Shown one piece after another: positions 48,853 to 56,410 of a stretch of DNA of 64,000 nucleotides. Made by a program: the position numbers and the translations under genes. Origin of the DNA: an uncultured Parabacteroides sp. (GTDB taxonomy: Bacteria; Bacteroidota; Bacteroidia; Bacteroidales; Tannerellaceae); contig URZO01000005.1 of the NCBI GenBank assembly GCA_900552465.1, positions 35,636 to 99,635 on the forward strand. Direction: 5' to 3'. The notes below the pieces were generated by a model. It searched no databases, was not told the DNA's origin, and saw nothing but the letters and a program-made list of their open reading frames with translations. Position 1 is the first letter of the stretch; every line of letters starts with the position of its first letter.

Positions 48853-49062
48853 TTAATCAATATTTCTTACTACTCTCACCGGTACAGCCTTATGCCTTGG
48901 CGACTTCCGTACTGCCCGAATGAGCTCAAATCGCTGAACCCATCTTTTAGGCATGAGAGATACCATATCAAGTTCAACAGCAATTATTTCGTAAACCCAC
49001 TCTTGTATGTCTACACCTGGTGGGGGTGATTCCCAACGTCCGTTGATTAAAACTTGTCTCAT
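48853..49062 (-). CDS. small protein of unknown function
   Basis: 69 residues. MRQVLINGRWESPPPGVDIQ; basic C-terminus (RKSPRHKAVPVRVVRNID). ATGA overlap with the 61-residue gene. No family recognised. Confidence 0.6.
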   Translation of the reverse strand: MRQVLINGRWESPPPGVDIQEWVYEIIAVELDMVSLMPKRWVQRFELIRAVRKSPRHKAVPVRVVRNID

Positions 49063-49244
49063 AATCCAAGCTCTCCCTGTTTACCTTTATTCGAGAGAAC
49101 AGAGTTTACACGGCTGATCTCATCGTCTATTAACTTCTCCTGCCTTTTTGATGCCTGAAGCGTGATCGACGATCTGGTTCTGAAATACTCTTTTTGAAGC
49201 TGGCGCAATTTGACAACAGCTTCAAAGAATTGCTTAGGTTTCAT
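49059..49244 (-). CDS. small helical protein
   Basis: 61 residues, MKPKQFFEAVVKLRQLQKEY, helical and charged. Overlaps both neighbours (4 and 11 nt). No family recognised. Confidence 0.6.
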   Translation of the reverse strand: MKPKQFFEAVVKLRQLQKEYFRTRSSITLQASKRQEKLIDDEISRVNSVLSNKGKQGELGL

Positions 49245-49392
49245 TGCATTCTCCTTTCTTCACTAAAAACTCACACTTCTTTCCCGGCTTCTCGTCCGGT
49301 TCTGTCTTCTTGGATTCTGCCTCGGACATGTACAACTGGCAGTCGTGCCGATCCGGACAGGTGTTGCCGTAACATTTGATTTTATGTTTCAT
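49234..49392 (-). CDS. Cys-rich small protein (52 residues)
   Basis: MKHKIKCYGNTCPDRHDCQL, then an acidic/Lys-rich linker and KKCEFLVKKGECNET. Five Cys suggest metal binding. It begins 2 nt after the methylase stop and overlaps the next start by 11 nt. Confidence 0.65.
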   Translation of the reverse strand: MKHKIKCYGNTCPDRHDCQLYMSEAESKKTEPDEKPGKKCEFLVKKGECNET

Positions 49393-49394
49393 GA

Positions 49395-50210
49395 TTAATG
49401 GAATAAAGTTTTTTCGATGTCATAATTAAAAGCCAATATCTCTGTTCGTTTCTCTACCTTCTGTCCCTTGCCTTGCTGGTTGACCTTCAAGTCCACCTCT
49501 ATTGATCTGACATTCCACCCATATTTAGCCACAAAATATCGGAATGTCTGACACCAATAATTTGAGAGGATAAACTTCCCTTTGATAGTGGAGAGGAGTG
49601 ATAGCAGATCGTAGAAATCCTTATGCGTATAGCCATAGTAGTGACCTTGGACACAGCTGGGATAAGGAGGATCGAGATAGAAGAACGTTTCCTTTGAATC
49701 CCTTTCTTTGATTACCCGGAGCGCATCCCGGCAGGAAATCTGTACTTGATCCAATCTGTCACGTAGCTGCTCGGTGAAGTTAATCCGTTTGTTTTTTATC
49801 ATTATTGCGGATTGTGACCCAGAACGACCATTACACCATTTCCATCCGCCATGCATTGAACCACCGAAAGAGCTATTCGTTATTACCCAGACTGCCCACG
49901 CCTTTTCTATATCAGACGCTTCACATCGGCCGTTCCAGACATCCTTTGCGTAGTAGTACATGCTTTCGGAATGTAACGTATTCCGGATCCTTTCTTGTAG
50001 TTCAGGGAAACTGTTTTGTGCTGACAGGTAGAAGTTGATCAATTTGTCATCATGATCGTTGATGACCTCTAATCCGGCCTTGGCCTTGCGGAAGAAAACA
50101 GCTCCGCCTCCGAAGAAAGGCTCACAATAAATCTTGTGGGTTGGCATCATAGAAATGATGGTATCGGCCAAACGCTGTTTGCCGCCATAGTATGTGATTG
50201 GGGTTCTCAT
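49395..50210 (-). CDS. dam: D12-class N6-adenine DNA methyltransferase (Dam-like)
   Basis: 271 residues. Motif X/I: TPITYYGGKQRLADTIISMM and CEPFFGGGAVFFRKAKAG (FxGxG SAM binding); motif IV: FFYLDPPYPSCVQGHYYGY with DPPY. Methylates adenine in a short site. The HNH gene at 50288 starts 77 nt away on the opposite strand, so the two could form a restriction-modification pair. As an orphan it could protect phage DNA. Confidence 0.9.
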   Translation of the reverse strand: MRTPITYYGGKQRLADTIISMMPTHKIYCEPFFGGGAVFFRKAKAGLEVINDHDDKLINFYLSAQNSFPELQERIRNTLHSESMYYYAKDVWNGRCEASDIEKAWAVWVITNSSFGGSMHGGWKWCNGRSGSQSAIMIKNKRINFTEQLRDRLDQVQISCRDALRVIKERDSKETFFYLDPPYPSCVQGHYYGYTHKDFYDLLSLLSTIKGKFILSNYWCQTFRYFVAKYGWNVRSIEVDLKVNQQGKGQKVEKRTEILAFNYDIEKTLFH

Positions 50211-50287
50211 TTACATTAACTTTGTTAAATTTATTTTATCTGTTTATTTTCATTATATTTACCAAGTCAAACAGTAATTTTAAAGAG

Positions 50288-51067
50288 ATGTATTACGCTA
50301 TTATCACAGAAAACGACGAATCTAATTGGTCAGACAAAACAGGGGAATTATATCATCATCCTAATCGATACCTGAAATATATTCCAGAGGGTGCCAAAGT
50401 AATTTACTATAAAGGTAGATTAACTAATCGTGATTATAGGGATCGACGTCTTACAGATAAGCCTCACTATTTTGGCCTTGCTGTTATTGGTAAACACTAT
50501 TTAGACCCATCATCCAAGAAAAGTGACTACTATTCAGAAATTGTTGATTTCAAAAGATTTGAATATCCTATTCTGATACAGTATGACAATCAATATATAG
50601 AAGATATTCCAGATAACTTAAAAGCTAACTATTGGAGAAATGCAGTTCGCCCAATAACCAAAGATATATATGATAAAATTGTCTCACTTGCTGAAATCAG
50701 TGACGGAGACTCTTTTTCTACCATAGATAACTTTACCACTGAAATAGAAGCAAAAGAAGGCGCAAAGAAACAAGTTTATACAACTCAATATGAAAGAAAT
50801 CCAAGATTGAGAGAACAAGCAATAAGATTACACGGCTTAACTTGTATGGCCTGTGGCTTTAACTTTCTACAGTCGTACGGAGATTTAGGGTGTGGCTTTA
50901 TCCATGTACACCATATCAAGCCTCTTTCATCATCAGAAGAACGTTTTGTTAATCCAGAAACTGATCTTATCGTTTTATGTCCTAATTGTCACTCAATGAT
51001 TCATCGAAGAAAAGACATCATGCTAACTTTGGATGAATTGAAGAAAAAGATCAAGAATCATACTTGA
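50288..51067 (+). CDS. HNH endonuclease with N-terminal reader-like domain
   Basis: 259 residues from MYYAIITENDESNWSDKTGE. The longer frame from 50198 overlaps the methylase and is rejected. The C-terminus has CMACGFNFLQSYGDLG, HVHHIKPLSSSEERFVNPE and LIVLCPNCHSMIHRRKD: an HNH nuclease with two CxxC zinc ligands, as in restriction enzymes of the McrA type. The N-terminal ~150 residues could be a PUA/EVE-like base reader. A -7 box-like TATATTTA lies at 50254-50261. Opposite to all neighbouring early genes. Confidence 0.8.
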   Translation: MYYAIITENDESNWSDKTGELYHHPNRYLKYIPEGAKVIYYKGRLTNRDYRDRRLTDKPHYFGLAVIGKHYLDPSSKKSDYYSEIVDFKRFEYPILIQYDNQYIEDIPDNLKANYWRNAVRPITKDIYDKIVSLAEISDGDSFSTIDNFTTEIEAKEGAKKQVYTTQYERNPRLREQAIRLHGLTCMACGFNFLQSYGDLGCGFIHVHHIKPLSSSEERFVNPETDLIVLCPNCHSMIHRRKDIMLTLDELKKKIKNHT

Positions 51068-51080
51068 CGATGAAGTTTGA

Positions 51081-51296
51081 TCATTTCTGAACTTTTCTAC
51101 AAGTACATCTCTTGCATCTTTGGTAAATACTTACCCGGTCTTTCTCAGAGCGAAATAAAAAGGGACATCCGAATGACTTATCGAGTGCCCCGTAATAACC
51201 GCAATTGTCCGGTTTTCTGAATGTCTTTTGAAATATCAGGTTGGGGAGTTTTAGGGCTTCCTCGGCCTGGTCTTTGGATAGAAGATGATAAAACAT
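51081..51296 (-). CDS. small Cys-containing protein
   Basis: 71 residues. MFYHLLSKDQAEEALKLPNL; C-terminal FGCPFLFRSEKDRVSIYQRC, KRCTCRKVQK. Probably a metal-binding protein. One base before the next gene's stop. Convergent with the HNH gene. Confidence 0.6.
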   Translation of the reverse strand: MFYHLLSKDQAEEALKLPNLIFQKTFRKPDNCGYYGALDKSFGCPFLFRSEKDRVSIYQRCKRCTCRKVQK

Positions 51297-51297
51297 G

Positions 51298-51876
51298 TTA
51301 TTTTGTTGTTTCTTTTCGTTTCTTGTACTCTAAAAATTCGGCATAAGTTATGCCAGTAGTATTCTTTGCTTCAACACTTGGCTTAAACGCATCAGCAGCT
51401 TTTACAGCTTCATTTTGTGCCTGCGTATCCCTGTGAATATCATATTTTGCCAGCCAATTCATAATAACCTCCCCATCTATACGACCAAAGACTTGTCCGA
51501 AATAACCTTTCTTGGCCATTTTGAAAAAGAGCTTGAAATCTTCTGGTTTATAATGTGGATATTCTTCACGAACAAGGTCTATAGTGTCTTTTATCTGAAA
51601 AGGGTCCATTGTCCCATTCGTTGAATAAAAGTTCACAAACTGCTCAAACCATGTGTACATCAAAGAATTTATAAAAATGTCGTCATAATTCTTCCACAGT
51701 TCGGATATTGAAGGAGAAACCGCATTGAATACGTCAATCGCCGTCTTTGGATTTATACTGTTCCAGTACGGCTCTGGCGAATTGGCCCACAGTTTCACGG
51801 CTTGCGGCTTTGTTTCCGGCAGACTTGGCAGAAGATCCAAATCCGGCCTTTGGTATCGTACTACTTGATTTTCCAT
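51298..51876 (-). CDS. replication-associated phage protein
   Basis: 192 residues from MENQVVRYQRPDLDLLPSLP; a longer start at 51942 is possible. LWANSPEPYWNSINPKTAID, ISELWKNYDDIFINSLMYTW and FFKMAKKGYFGQVFGRIDGE are features I associate with proteins next to primosomal genes in Bacteroidales phages. The N-terminal ~47 codons overlap the end of the Lin1244-type gene in another frame. Loader-like role possible. Confidence 0.65.
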   Translation of the reverse strand: MENQVVRYQRPDLDLLPSLPETKPQAVKLWANSPEPYWNSINPKTAIDVFNAVSPSISELWKNYDDIFINSLMYTWFEQFVNFYSTNGTMDPFQIKDTIDLVREEYPHYKPEDFKLFFKMAKKGYFGQVFGRIDGEVIMNWLAKYDIHRDTQAQNEAVKAADAFKPSVEAKNTTGITYAEFLEYKKRKETTK

Positions 51877-52618
51877 TGAATTTCTCATTATTAGCCCATG
51901 TTGCAAGTCTTTTGGCGACTTCCCATGTTTTATTCGTTTCAAATCTCATCTTAGTTTCTGACTTATTCAGTTCAGACCAGTAATCAAAGAAAGCTCGGAT
52001 CATTTCCTTTCCGTATCGCTCCATATACGGGACAAGGGATTGCCCAAAATCATTTCTCCGTTTGAGCGTAGCGGCTTTAGCCGCGGCAAGTTTCTTAGCT
52101 TGCTCGGCTTTCTTTGCCTCTACGTTAGTAGAGGTTTCTTTAGGTTTACTATTCTTTCTTTTTATCTTTACTTTACTTTGTGTACTTACGTCATCATTAA
52201 CTCCGTTTTTGTATGCAATAACTTCGTTTTTGATGTCAGAAACTAAATATTCGATGACATATTCAATTTCTTCACGTCTTATAACGGCACTTTTAAATCG
52301 GCATTGAATACCATTAGATGTTAGGATTTTATACTTTTCGTGAAGTTCTTGATTAAAAAAACCGACCTGTAAAGCTTTCTTTATAACTTCTTCCACTGCG
52401 CCCTCGGTAGTGCCAACAGTATCAGCCACCACAAAAGGCAAATCTTCATCCCACAATATGTAATACCCTTTATCTCGGTAGATATTACATAGCAGGCAAA
52501 TAAGTATAGAAGTCGAAGCCGGTCCACAAGCTCGCGCAATCTTTCTAATCTTTACATCAGAAAAAAAATCCGTATCAAAAGAGAAGTATTCAAGGCCTTG
52601 TTTTGTAGGTCTTGCCAT
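51734..52618 (-). CDS. Lin1244/DUF4373-type replication protein
   Basis: 294 residues. MARPTKQGLEYFSFDTDFFS with DVKIRKIARACGPASTSILI and VADTVGTTEGAVEEVIKKAL is the N-terminal winged-helix (DUF4373) domain. A Lys/Ala-rich linker and a C-terminal helical domain (YMERYGKEMIRAFFDYWSEL) similar to replication initiator C-termini follow. Probably the phage replication initiator or DnaD-like protein. Confidence 0.8.
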   Translation of the reverse strand: MARPTKQGLEYFSFDTDFFSDVKIRKIARACGPASTSILICLLCNIYRDKGYYILWDEDLPFVVADTVGTTEGAVEEVIKKALQVGFFNQELHEKYKILTSNGIQCRFKSAVIRREEIEYVIEYLVSDIKNEVIAYKNGVNDDVSTQSKVKIKRKNSKPKETSTNVEAKKAEQAKKLAAAKAATLKRRNDFGQSLVPYMERYGKEMIRAFFDYWSELNKSETKMRFETNKTWEVAKRLATWANNEKFNGKSSSTIPKAGFGSSAKSAGNKAASRETVGQFARAVLEQYKSKDGD

Positions 52619-52628
52619 ATACTTTTAT

Positions 52629-52796
52629 TTAGAATGCATAAAAACAGACTCGCTTACTGTCAGCAACGAAACGTTTGTTCAACAAACTACACAACGCAAT
52701 TCTTGGATTACCTTTCGTTGTAGGTAATATCGTTCCGTTTTTACATTTAGCACAAGTATCCGGTCGGATAACTTGCTTTTCGTTTCTCTTTACCAT
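52629..52796 (-). CDS. small zinc-binding protein (55 residues)
   Basis: MVKRNEKQVIRPDTCAKCKN, with CAKC and a later Cys (ALCSLLNKRFVADSKRVCFY). A compact zinc-ribbon-like protein. Its ATG is 1 nt after the stop of the fragment at 52798. Confidence 0.65.
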   Translation of the reverse strand: MVKRNEKQVIRPDTCAKCKNGTILPTTKGNPRIALCSLLNKRFVADSKRVCFYAF

Positions 52797-52797
52797 A

Positions 52798-52950
52798 TTA
52801 AAAATATACGTTAGTTAATTGTCTACCATTAGAAGTTACTTGCCACAGTCCCCGACCTGTTGGATCTACCAGCTTAAGGTCTTTCACTTCTCCAAATCGC
52901 TTGATATTACCACATAAATAGAGGACGTATGTTGTTACATCCTCTTGTCT
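52798..52950 (-). pseudogene. 5'-truncated gene fragment behind the HNH gene
   Basis: An open frame without start codon: TTYVLYLCGNIKRFGEVKDL, then VDPTGRGLWQVTSNGRQLTN and VYF-stop. It looks like the C-terminal half of a small protein. The upstream part is missing exactly where the HNH homing endonuclease gene ends, so insertion of the endonuclease may have cut the gene. A recoded or non-ATG start is the alternative. Confidence 0.5.
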
Positions 52951-53471
52951 TTATATTTCCATCCATATCCAAATGCTGATTTTTGGTGCTTTTTGCAGCA
53001 AGCACATATAGCTCTTACTGGTACATTTGATTTTCTCGAAGCCTCCATTAATGAAGGATATTCCGCTATCATATCCCCATGCAATGAGTATTGTATAACA
53101 CTTATAGCACCATGCCTATTTGTTTGCGCTCTTGCTCTTCTTTTAATACAAGTGCCATAATTCGTGTTGTACTTTGCATCACACCATTCCAAATTTACGG
53201 CTCTATTATCTGCTTTCTTTTCGTTCTTATGATTAACGAAAGGCAATTCTTTAGGATTAGGTATAAATGCTTTTGCTACCAGCCTGTGAACGGAATGATA
53301 ACTTCTTTTACCATTTTTGCGCAAATAAATCATTCGATAACTATTTGAATTTGCACATGAGAGTATTTTATCTTGTAGCAATCCTTTTTTAGCAAATGCT
53401 TTTACCCTACCTAAATTCGATACTTGGTATAAACCCTCGTACCCTTCAATGTCTTTCCAAATTTCAATCAT
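52935..53471 (-). CDS. HNH homing endonuclease (NUMOD4 type)
   Basis: 178 residues. NUMOD4 motif IWKDIEGYEGLYQVSNLGRV at the start; HNH core HRLVAKAFIPNPKELPFVNH, KNEKKADNRAVNLEWCD and YNTNYG; a NUMOD1-like C-terminus (YSLHGDMIAEYPSLMEASRK). Free-standing homing endonucleases copy themselves into related phages. It lies within an early-gene string and overlaps ninG by 4 nt. Confidence 0.9.
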   Translation of the reverse strand: MIEIWKDIEGYEGLYQVSNLGRVKAFAKKGLLQDKILSCANSNSYRMIYLRKNGKRSYHSVHRLVAKAFIPNPKELPFVNHKNEKKADNRAVNLEWCDAKYNTNYGTCIKRRARAQTNRHGAISVIQYSLHGDMIAEYPSLMEASRKSNVPVRAICACCKKHQKSAFGYGWKYKDKRM

Positions 53472-53941
53472 AAACCTTTATCTTTTTTTAGTTTCTCTAT
53501 CAAAGCAGAGTAGTATTTGATTAATTCTTTATACTCAAAGTCAGTCATTTTAGAAGTGTTTGCAGCTTTCACTTTCAGCAACTCGAACCGTTGTTGACCG
53601 ATTTTAGCAATCAGATTCCTTTCGTAAGCAATCAGATGGTCTGCGCTGAAACGGTTGCATGCACGGCATTCGGCATGGGCATTATCTTCGTCAAACCTTG
53701 TAGAGAGGTGGCGACGTGAATGGAAGTGTCCACAGTCAGCTTGCTCAAACGGCTTTATTTTGCCACAACTTATGCAACGGAAATACCCGTTCGGCATACA
53801 ATCACGAAGCCGGATGAACAAGGAAAACTCTTTATCAAGTTTCGCTTTCAGATCCGGCTTCTTCTTAACTGTCACCCCTGCTTTATCAAATAAGGGTAAA
53901 GGCTTGTCTTTTTTCTTAGCCTTTCGTTTTATGTAATACAT
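53468..53941 (-). CDS. ninG: NinG-like recombination protein
   Basis: 157 residues. Basic start, then FIRLRDCMPNGYFRCISCGK, IKPFEQADCGHFHSRRHLST and NAHAECRACNRFSADHLIAY match NinG/Rap with its Cys pairs and the CGHF motif. Rap resolves branched DNA in lambda-type recombination. Fits with the ERF and exonuclease genes upstream. Confidence 0.85.
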   Translation of the reverse strand: MYYIKRKAKKKDKPLPLFDKAGVTVKKKPDLKAKLDKEFSLFIRLRDCMPNGYFRCISCGKIKPFEQADCGHFHSRRHLSTRFDEDNAHAECRACNRFSADHLIAYERNLIAKIGQQRFELLKVKAANTSKMTDFEYKELIKYYSALIEKLKKDKGL

Positions 53942-53995
53942 AGTCAGTCATAATTATAGTTATCAAAATCATCCGACTCATAATCCGGCATATCA

Positions 53996-54133
53996 TTACC
54001 AAAATCCATTATCATCCCCTCCTCTCTTTTGATTTATTAGGCATAGCCCAATCCACGTTAGAGCCATAATACCGAGAATGGCAGCGACTATAAATAAAGC
54101 CTCTGACCAACTATTTAAAGATTCTATATTCAT
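53996..54133 (-). CDS. small membrane protein (45 residues)
   Basis: MNIESLNSWSEALFIVAAIL, then GIMALTWIGLCLINQKRGGD. One transmembrane helix with a cytoplasmic basic tail. Role unknown. A 23-codon frame overlaps its end and was not called. Confidence 0.55.
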   Translation of the reverse strand: MNIESLNSWSEALFIVAAILGIMALTWIGLCLINQKRGGDDNGFW

Positions 54134-54163
54134 GGTGATAAAATTTTGTTCAATTATGGCATA

Positions 54164-54409
54164 TTATTGTATTCCTATTTGCTCTGTTAAAAAACGAGCT
54201 GCATATTCGGCAGCCCTTTTCACTGAATACTCATGGCTGCCCTCGTTTTGGTAAGCCACATCATCTATTTTTGAGATAAGACTATTTGCCAAATCGCACA
54301 TTACTTTGAGGTTTTCAAAACGAATTTCATCCTCATTCGTTTCACCAATAGGAGTAATCTTACCTACAAGATTTTCCACTATTTCAATAACAGTAAATTG
54401 CTTTTCCAT
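54164..54409 (-). CDS. small protein of unknown function
   Basis: 81 residues. MEKQFTVIEIVENLVGKITP, ETNEDEIRFENLKVMCDLAN, and a C-terminal YSVKRAAEYAARFLTEQIGI. Common in phage early regions; no function recognised. A GC-rich hairpin lies 19 nt upstream of its ATG. Confidence 0.6.
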   Translation of the reverse strand: MEKQFTVIEIVENLVGKITPIGETNEDEIRFENLKVMCDLANSLISKIDDVAYQNEGSHEYSVKRAAEYAARFLTEQIGIQ

Positions 54410-54428
54410 ATCATTTCAAATTTTAAAA

Positions 54429-54452
54429 GCCCCGGAGCGGATTCCCCGGGGC
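54429..54452 (-). terminator. GC-rich hairpin with T run
   Basis: GCCCCGG/CCGGGGC stem followed on the minus strand by TTTTAAAATTTG. It lies 19 nt before the next ATG, so it may be an attenuator or a leader structure. The DNA from 54453 to 54545 has no convincing gene. Confidence 0.65.
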
Positions 54453-54545
54453 ACAAACATCATTGCCAACGTACCGATGGCTGCGTACCGATAAATTTGC
54501 TCTGCAGAGCTAAAGCCACTTTCGCATTACTTCGCTTGGGTTTGT

Positions 54546-54626
54546 GGACGGTGCCGGAGTCGAACCAGCCTCAATCATGTTAATTGGATGCGCACCACTA
54601 AGCACTAACCGATATGCTAACCGCCC
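54546..54626 (-). ncRNA. tRNA-like element (d), ~81 nt
   Basis: Acceptor GGGCGGT/ACCGTCC (one G-U), TA at 8-9, D-like arm GCAT/GTGC with a GG-containing loop, and T-arm GCTGG-TTCGACT-CCGGC. The middle (TAGTGGTGCGCATCCAAT) gives no regular 5-bp/7-nt anticodon arm; CAAT/ATTG may form an extra arm. Closely related to element g in both ends. Next start 136 nt downstream. Confidence 0.6.
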
Positions 54627-54646
54627 GTGTGCCGTCTTTCCGGCTG

Positions 54647-54775
54647 TCATCGGTGTTGCACCCGAACCACTCGTTCACCCATGAGCTTACGCTGGGGTAT
54701 GCTTTTGCATACGTTTCTGTCTTTCCAGAATGCCAACATCATGAACCGCCATGTCGTCACCGTCACCTGCCGCAT
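54647..54775 (-). CDS. small basic protein (42 residues)
   Basis: MRQVTVTTWRFMMLAFWKDR, ending GERVVRVQHR. The start overlaps the preceding gene by 13 nt and the stop is 20 nt before tRNA-like element d. No family recognised. Confidence 0.45.
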   Translation of the reverse strand: MRQVTVTTWRFMMLAFWKDRNVCKSIPQRKLMGERVVRVQHR

Positions 54776-54921
54776 GATTTTGCGGATATCCACCTCGATA
54801 AATACTCTCTGGGACTCATTTCGGATTTACCCATACCCTTTTTATCTACTACTCTATCGGCTTTCCTATCTTCGGACAGACCCGACACCCGTCTTCGATT
54901 CGGATAGAGTGGTGCGTTCAT
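54763..54921 (-). CDS. small basic protein (52 residues)
   Basis: MNAPLYPNRRRVSGLSEDRK, then SPREYLSRWISAKSCGR. The start at 54921 is chosen because the longer frame runs into tRNA-like element e, which ends 14 nt upstream. No family recognised. Confidence 0.5.
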   Translation of the reverse strand: MNAPLYPNRRRVSGLSEDRKADRVVDKKGMGKSEMSPREYLSRWISAKSCGR

Positions 54922-54935
54922 TGATACAAGACAGT

Positions 54936-54996
54936 GGATAGGCGGGGATTCCAACCCCGATGCGCCTGTTTACGCTGGCTCTATGTCTACCTATCC
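54936..54996 (-). ncRNA. tRNA-like element (e), 61 nt
   Basis: Perfect 7-bp acceptor GGATAGG/CCTATCC and perfect T-arm CGGGG-TTGGAAT-CCCCG, joined by only 30 nt with a small hairpin (GCG/CGC). It cannot hold both D and anticodon arms. The T-loop has G in place of the usual C. Ends 14 nt before the ATG at 54921. Confidence 0.6.
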
Positions 54997-55182
54997 GTTT
55001 ACCCGTCACATCTTCACAGACTGGACGAGTATTGAATAATTACAAACGTATTTTCCTATCAGTTCCTACCTGCGTACCACATCGGTGACATACCCGCTTC
55101 GGCTTAATAGAATACGATTACAAAAACTACTCTACATGAAATGAGTGCCCGGATACCGAGCCAACGGACACCGGGCTTAATT
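54997..55182 (-). other. gap with hairpin 55147-55176
   Basis: No gene supported. GCCCGG/CCGGGC with an inner CCG/CGG stem follows the stop of 55183-55923. A short CHRCGTQ frame near 55080-55110 has no start codon. Confidence 0.4.
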
Positions 55183-55923
55183 TTACTGTTCAATGATTAC
55201 AATATCAGGCGCAATCTTCTGAATCAATTCAAGTTGTTCGTCAATAACTTTATTCCGATACTCTTCAATTAATTCTTCTGCACTCGCTGATACTAAAGAA
55301 AGCGATACATCGCGACCATCTACATCTGCATAAATCTCAACATCGATTTCTTCCGGACTGAATCCTTTGAAAAGGGGAATACTAATTTTGAATGATTTCG
55401 GCAAGTTTGAATCAACTACTTGTGAATAGTTGTCTGTCTTACTCCCATTCTCTTCTTTACTTCTTTCGATGTCTTGATTAACCTTAGCCTTGAAGTTTTT
55501 CAAAGTAGAGACAAGCATCATGTTTTGAGACTTGTCAGTAAAGAATGCCCGATTCATTTTAATGAATTGAGATAATTTGACTGGCTCCCAACATTTATTT
55601 GTATTAATGCCGAACTCACCGATCTTTTTTGAGGGTTCAAGTGTCCCTAAAATAGATACCGCATAGTAATTTGTTTCATCAATCAGTAACCGGACATACA
55701 TATTATCACGATTGACAATAATGTTTGCAGACTTTTGGTTGATCAACTCAATACGCTTTTCAAGCCAACGGAGAGGTGAATCGATTGTACCCCTAATACC
55801 GATTTTTTCGGGTTCTTTGGGATCAAGAACTACCGGTGCTTCGCCTTCTCTAAATGTGATCTCAATTGGTGTACCATTATAATTTTCAGGTACAACTACA
55901 TTTACTTTGTTTTCTGATTCCAT
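55183..55923 (-). CDS. phage protein of unknown function
   Basis: 246 residues. An acidic, beta-rich N-terminus (PENYNGTPIEITFREGEAPV), WLEKRIELINQKSANIIVNR, TLEPSKKIGEFGINTNKCWE, and a Ser/Val-rich C-terminal domain. Located between the 142-residue protein and tRNA-like elements. In similar phages this position holds proteins linked to recombination; no clear family here. Confidence 0.6.
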   Translation of the reverse strand: MESENKVNVVVPENYNGTPIEITFREGEAPVVLDPKEPEKIGIRGTIDSPLRWLEKRIELINQKSANIIVNRDNMYVRLLIDETNYYAVSILGTLEPSKKIGEFGINTNKCWEPVKLSQFIKMNRAFFTDKSQNMMLVSTLKNFKAKVNQDIERSKEENGSKTDNYSQVVDSNLPKSFKISIPLFKGFSPEEIDVEIYADVDGRDVSLSLVSASAEELIEEYRNKVIDEQLELIQKIAPDIVIIEQ

Positions 55924-55926
55924 AAT

Positions 55927-56355
55927 TTAATCCTCAGTTCCTGTTTTACGATTTATACTAAATACTGTCTTTTGCATTTCTTGTGGCATAATTGGACGAG
56001 AAGAGACCAATTCTCCTAATTTGTTGTAGAATCCTACTGTTCGATTTTCGTGATCAATAAACTTGTAGCAATCATCATTCACAAATTCAGATTTACGTTT
56101 CAAGTCGCCCAACAGTTTTGCTTTCTCTGTAGCTTTGGGCTTTATCCGATCTTTGAACTGTTGCATGGCATCTTTCTTCTCCTCTTCGATTTCAGCCATA
56201 TCAATAGATATGTTCGCCAACTCTTCTTTCTTCTGATTGAGTTCATCCGGCGTAAACCTACGGGTATATCCGATAGGTTCTACCGCATCACAGTTATCTG
56301 CGAGAAACTGTGCTCTTTGTTCTTCAGGAATATCCTGACCTAAAAATTTGTCCAT
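55927..56355 (-). CDS. phage protein with coiled coil
   Basis: 142 residues. MDKFLGQDIPEEQRAQFLAD, RRFTPDELNQKKEELANISI, then a coiled coil with EEEKKDAMQQFKDRIKPKAT and a C-terminal FIDHENRTVGFYNKLGELVS. Two nt before the 246-residue gene. No family recognised. Confidence 0.6.
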   Translation of the reverse strand: MDKFLGQDIPEEQRAQFLADNCDAVEPIGYTRRFTPDELNQKKEELANISIDMAEIEEEKKDAMQQFKDRIKPKATEKAKLLGDLKRKSEFVNDDCYKFIDHENRTVGFYNKLGELVSSRPIMPQEMQKTVFSINRKTGTED

Positions 56356-56410
56356 ATATTTCTAATTTAAAAACTTAACTCTTTTCGTGTCATATAAATT
56401 CTTGATTGCG

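Noticed and set aside
54546..54626. Functional tRNA at element d
   Set aside because: Acceptor, D and T arms pair, but no anticodon stem with a 7-nt loop and U33 could be drawn with confidence.
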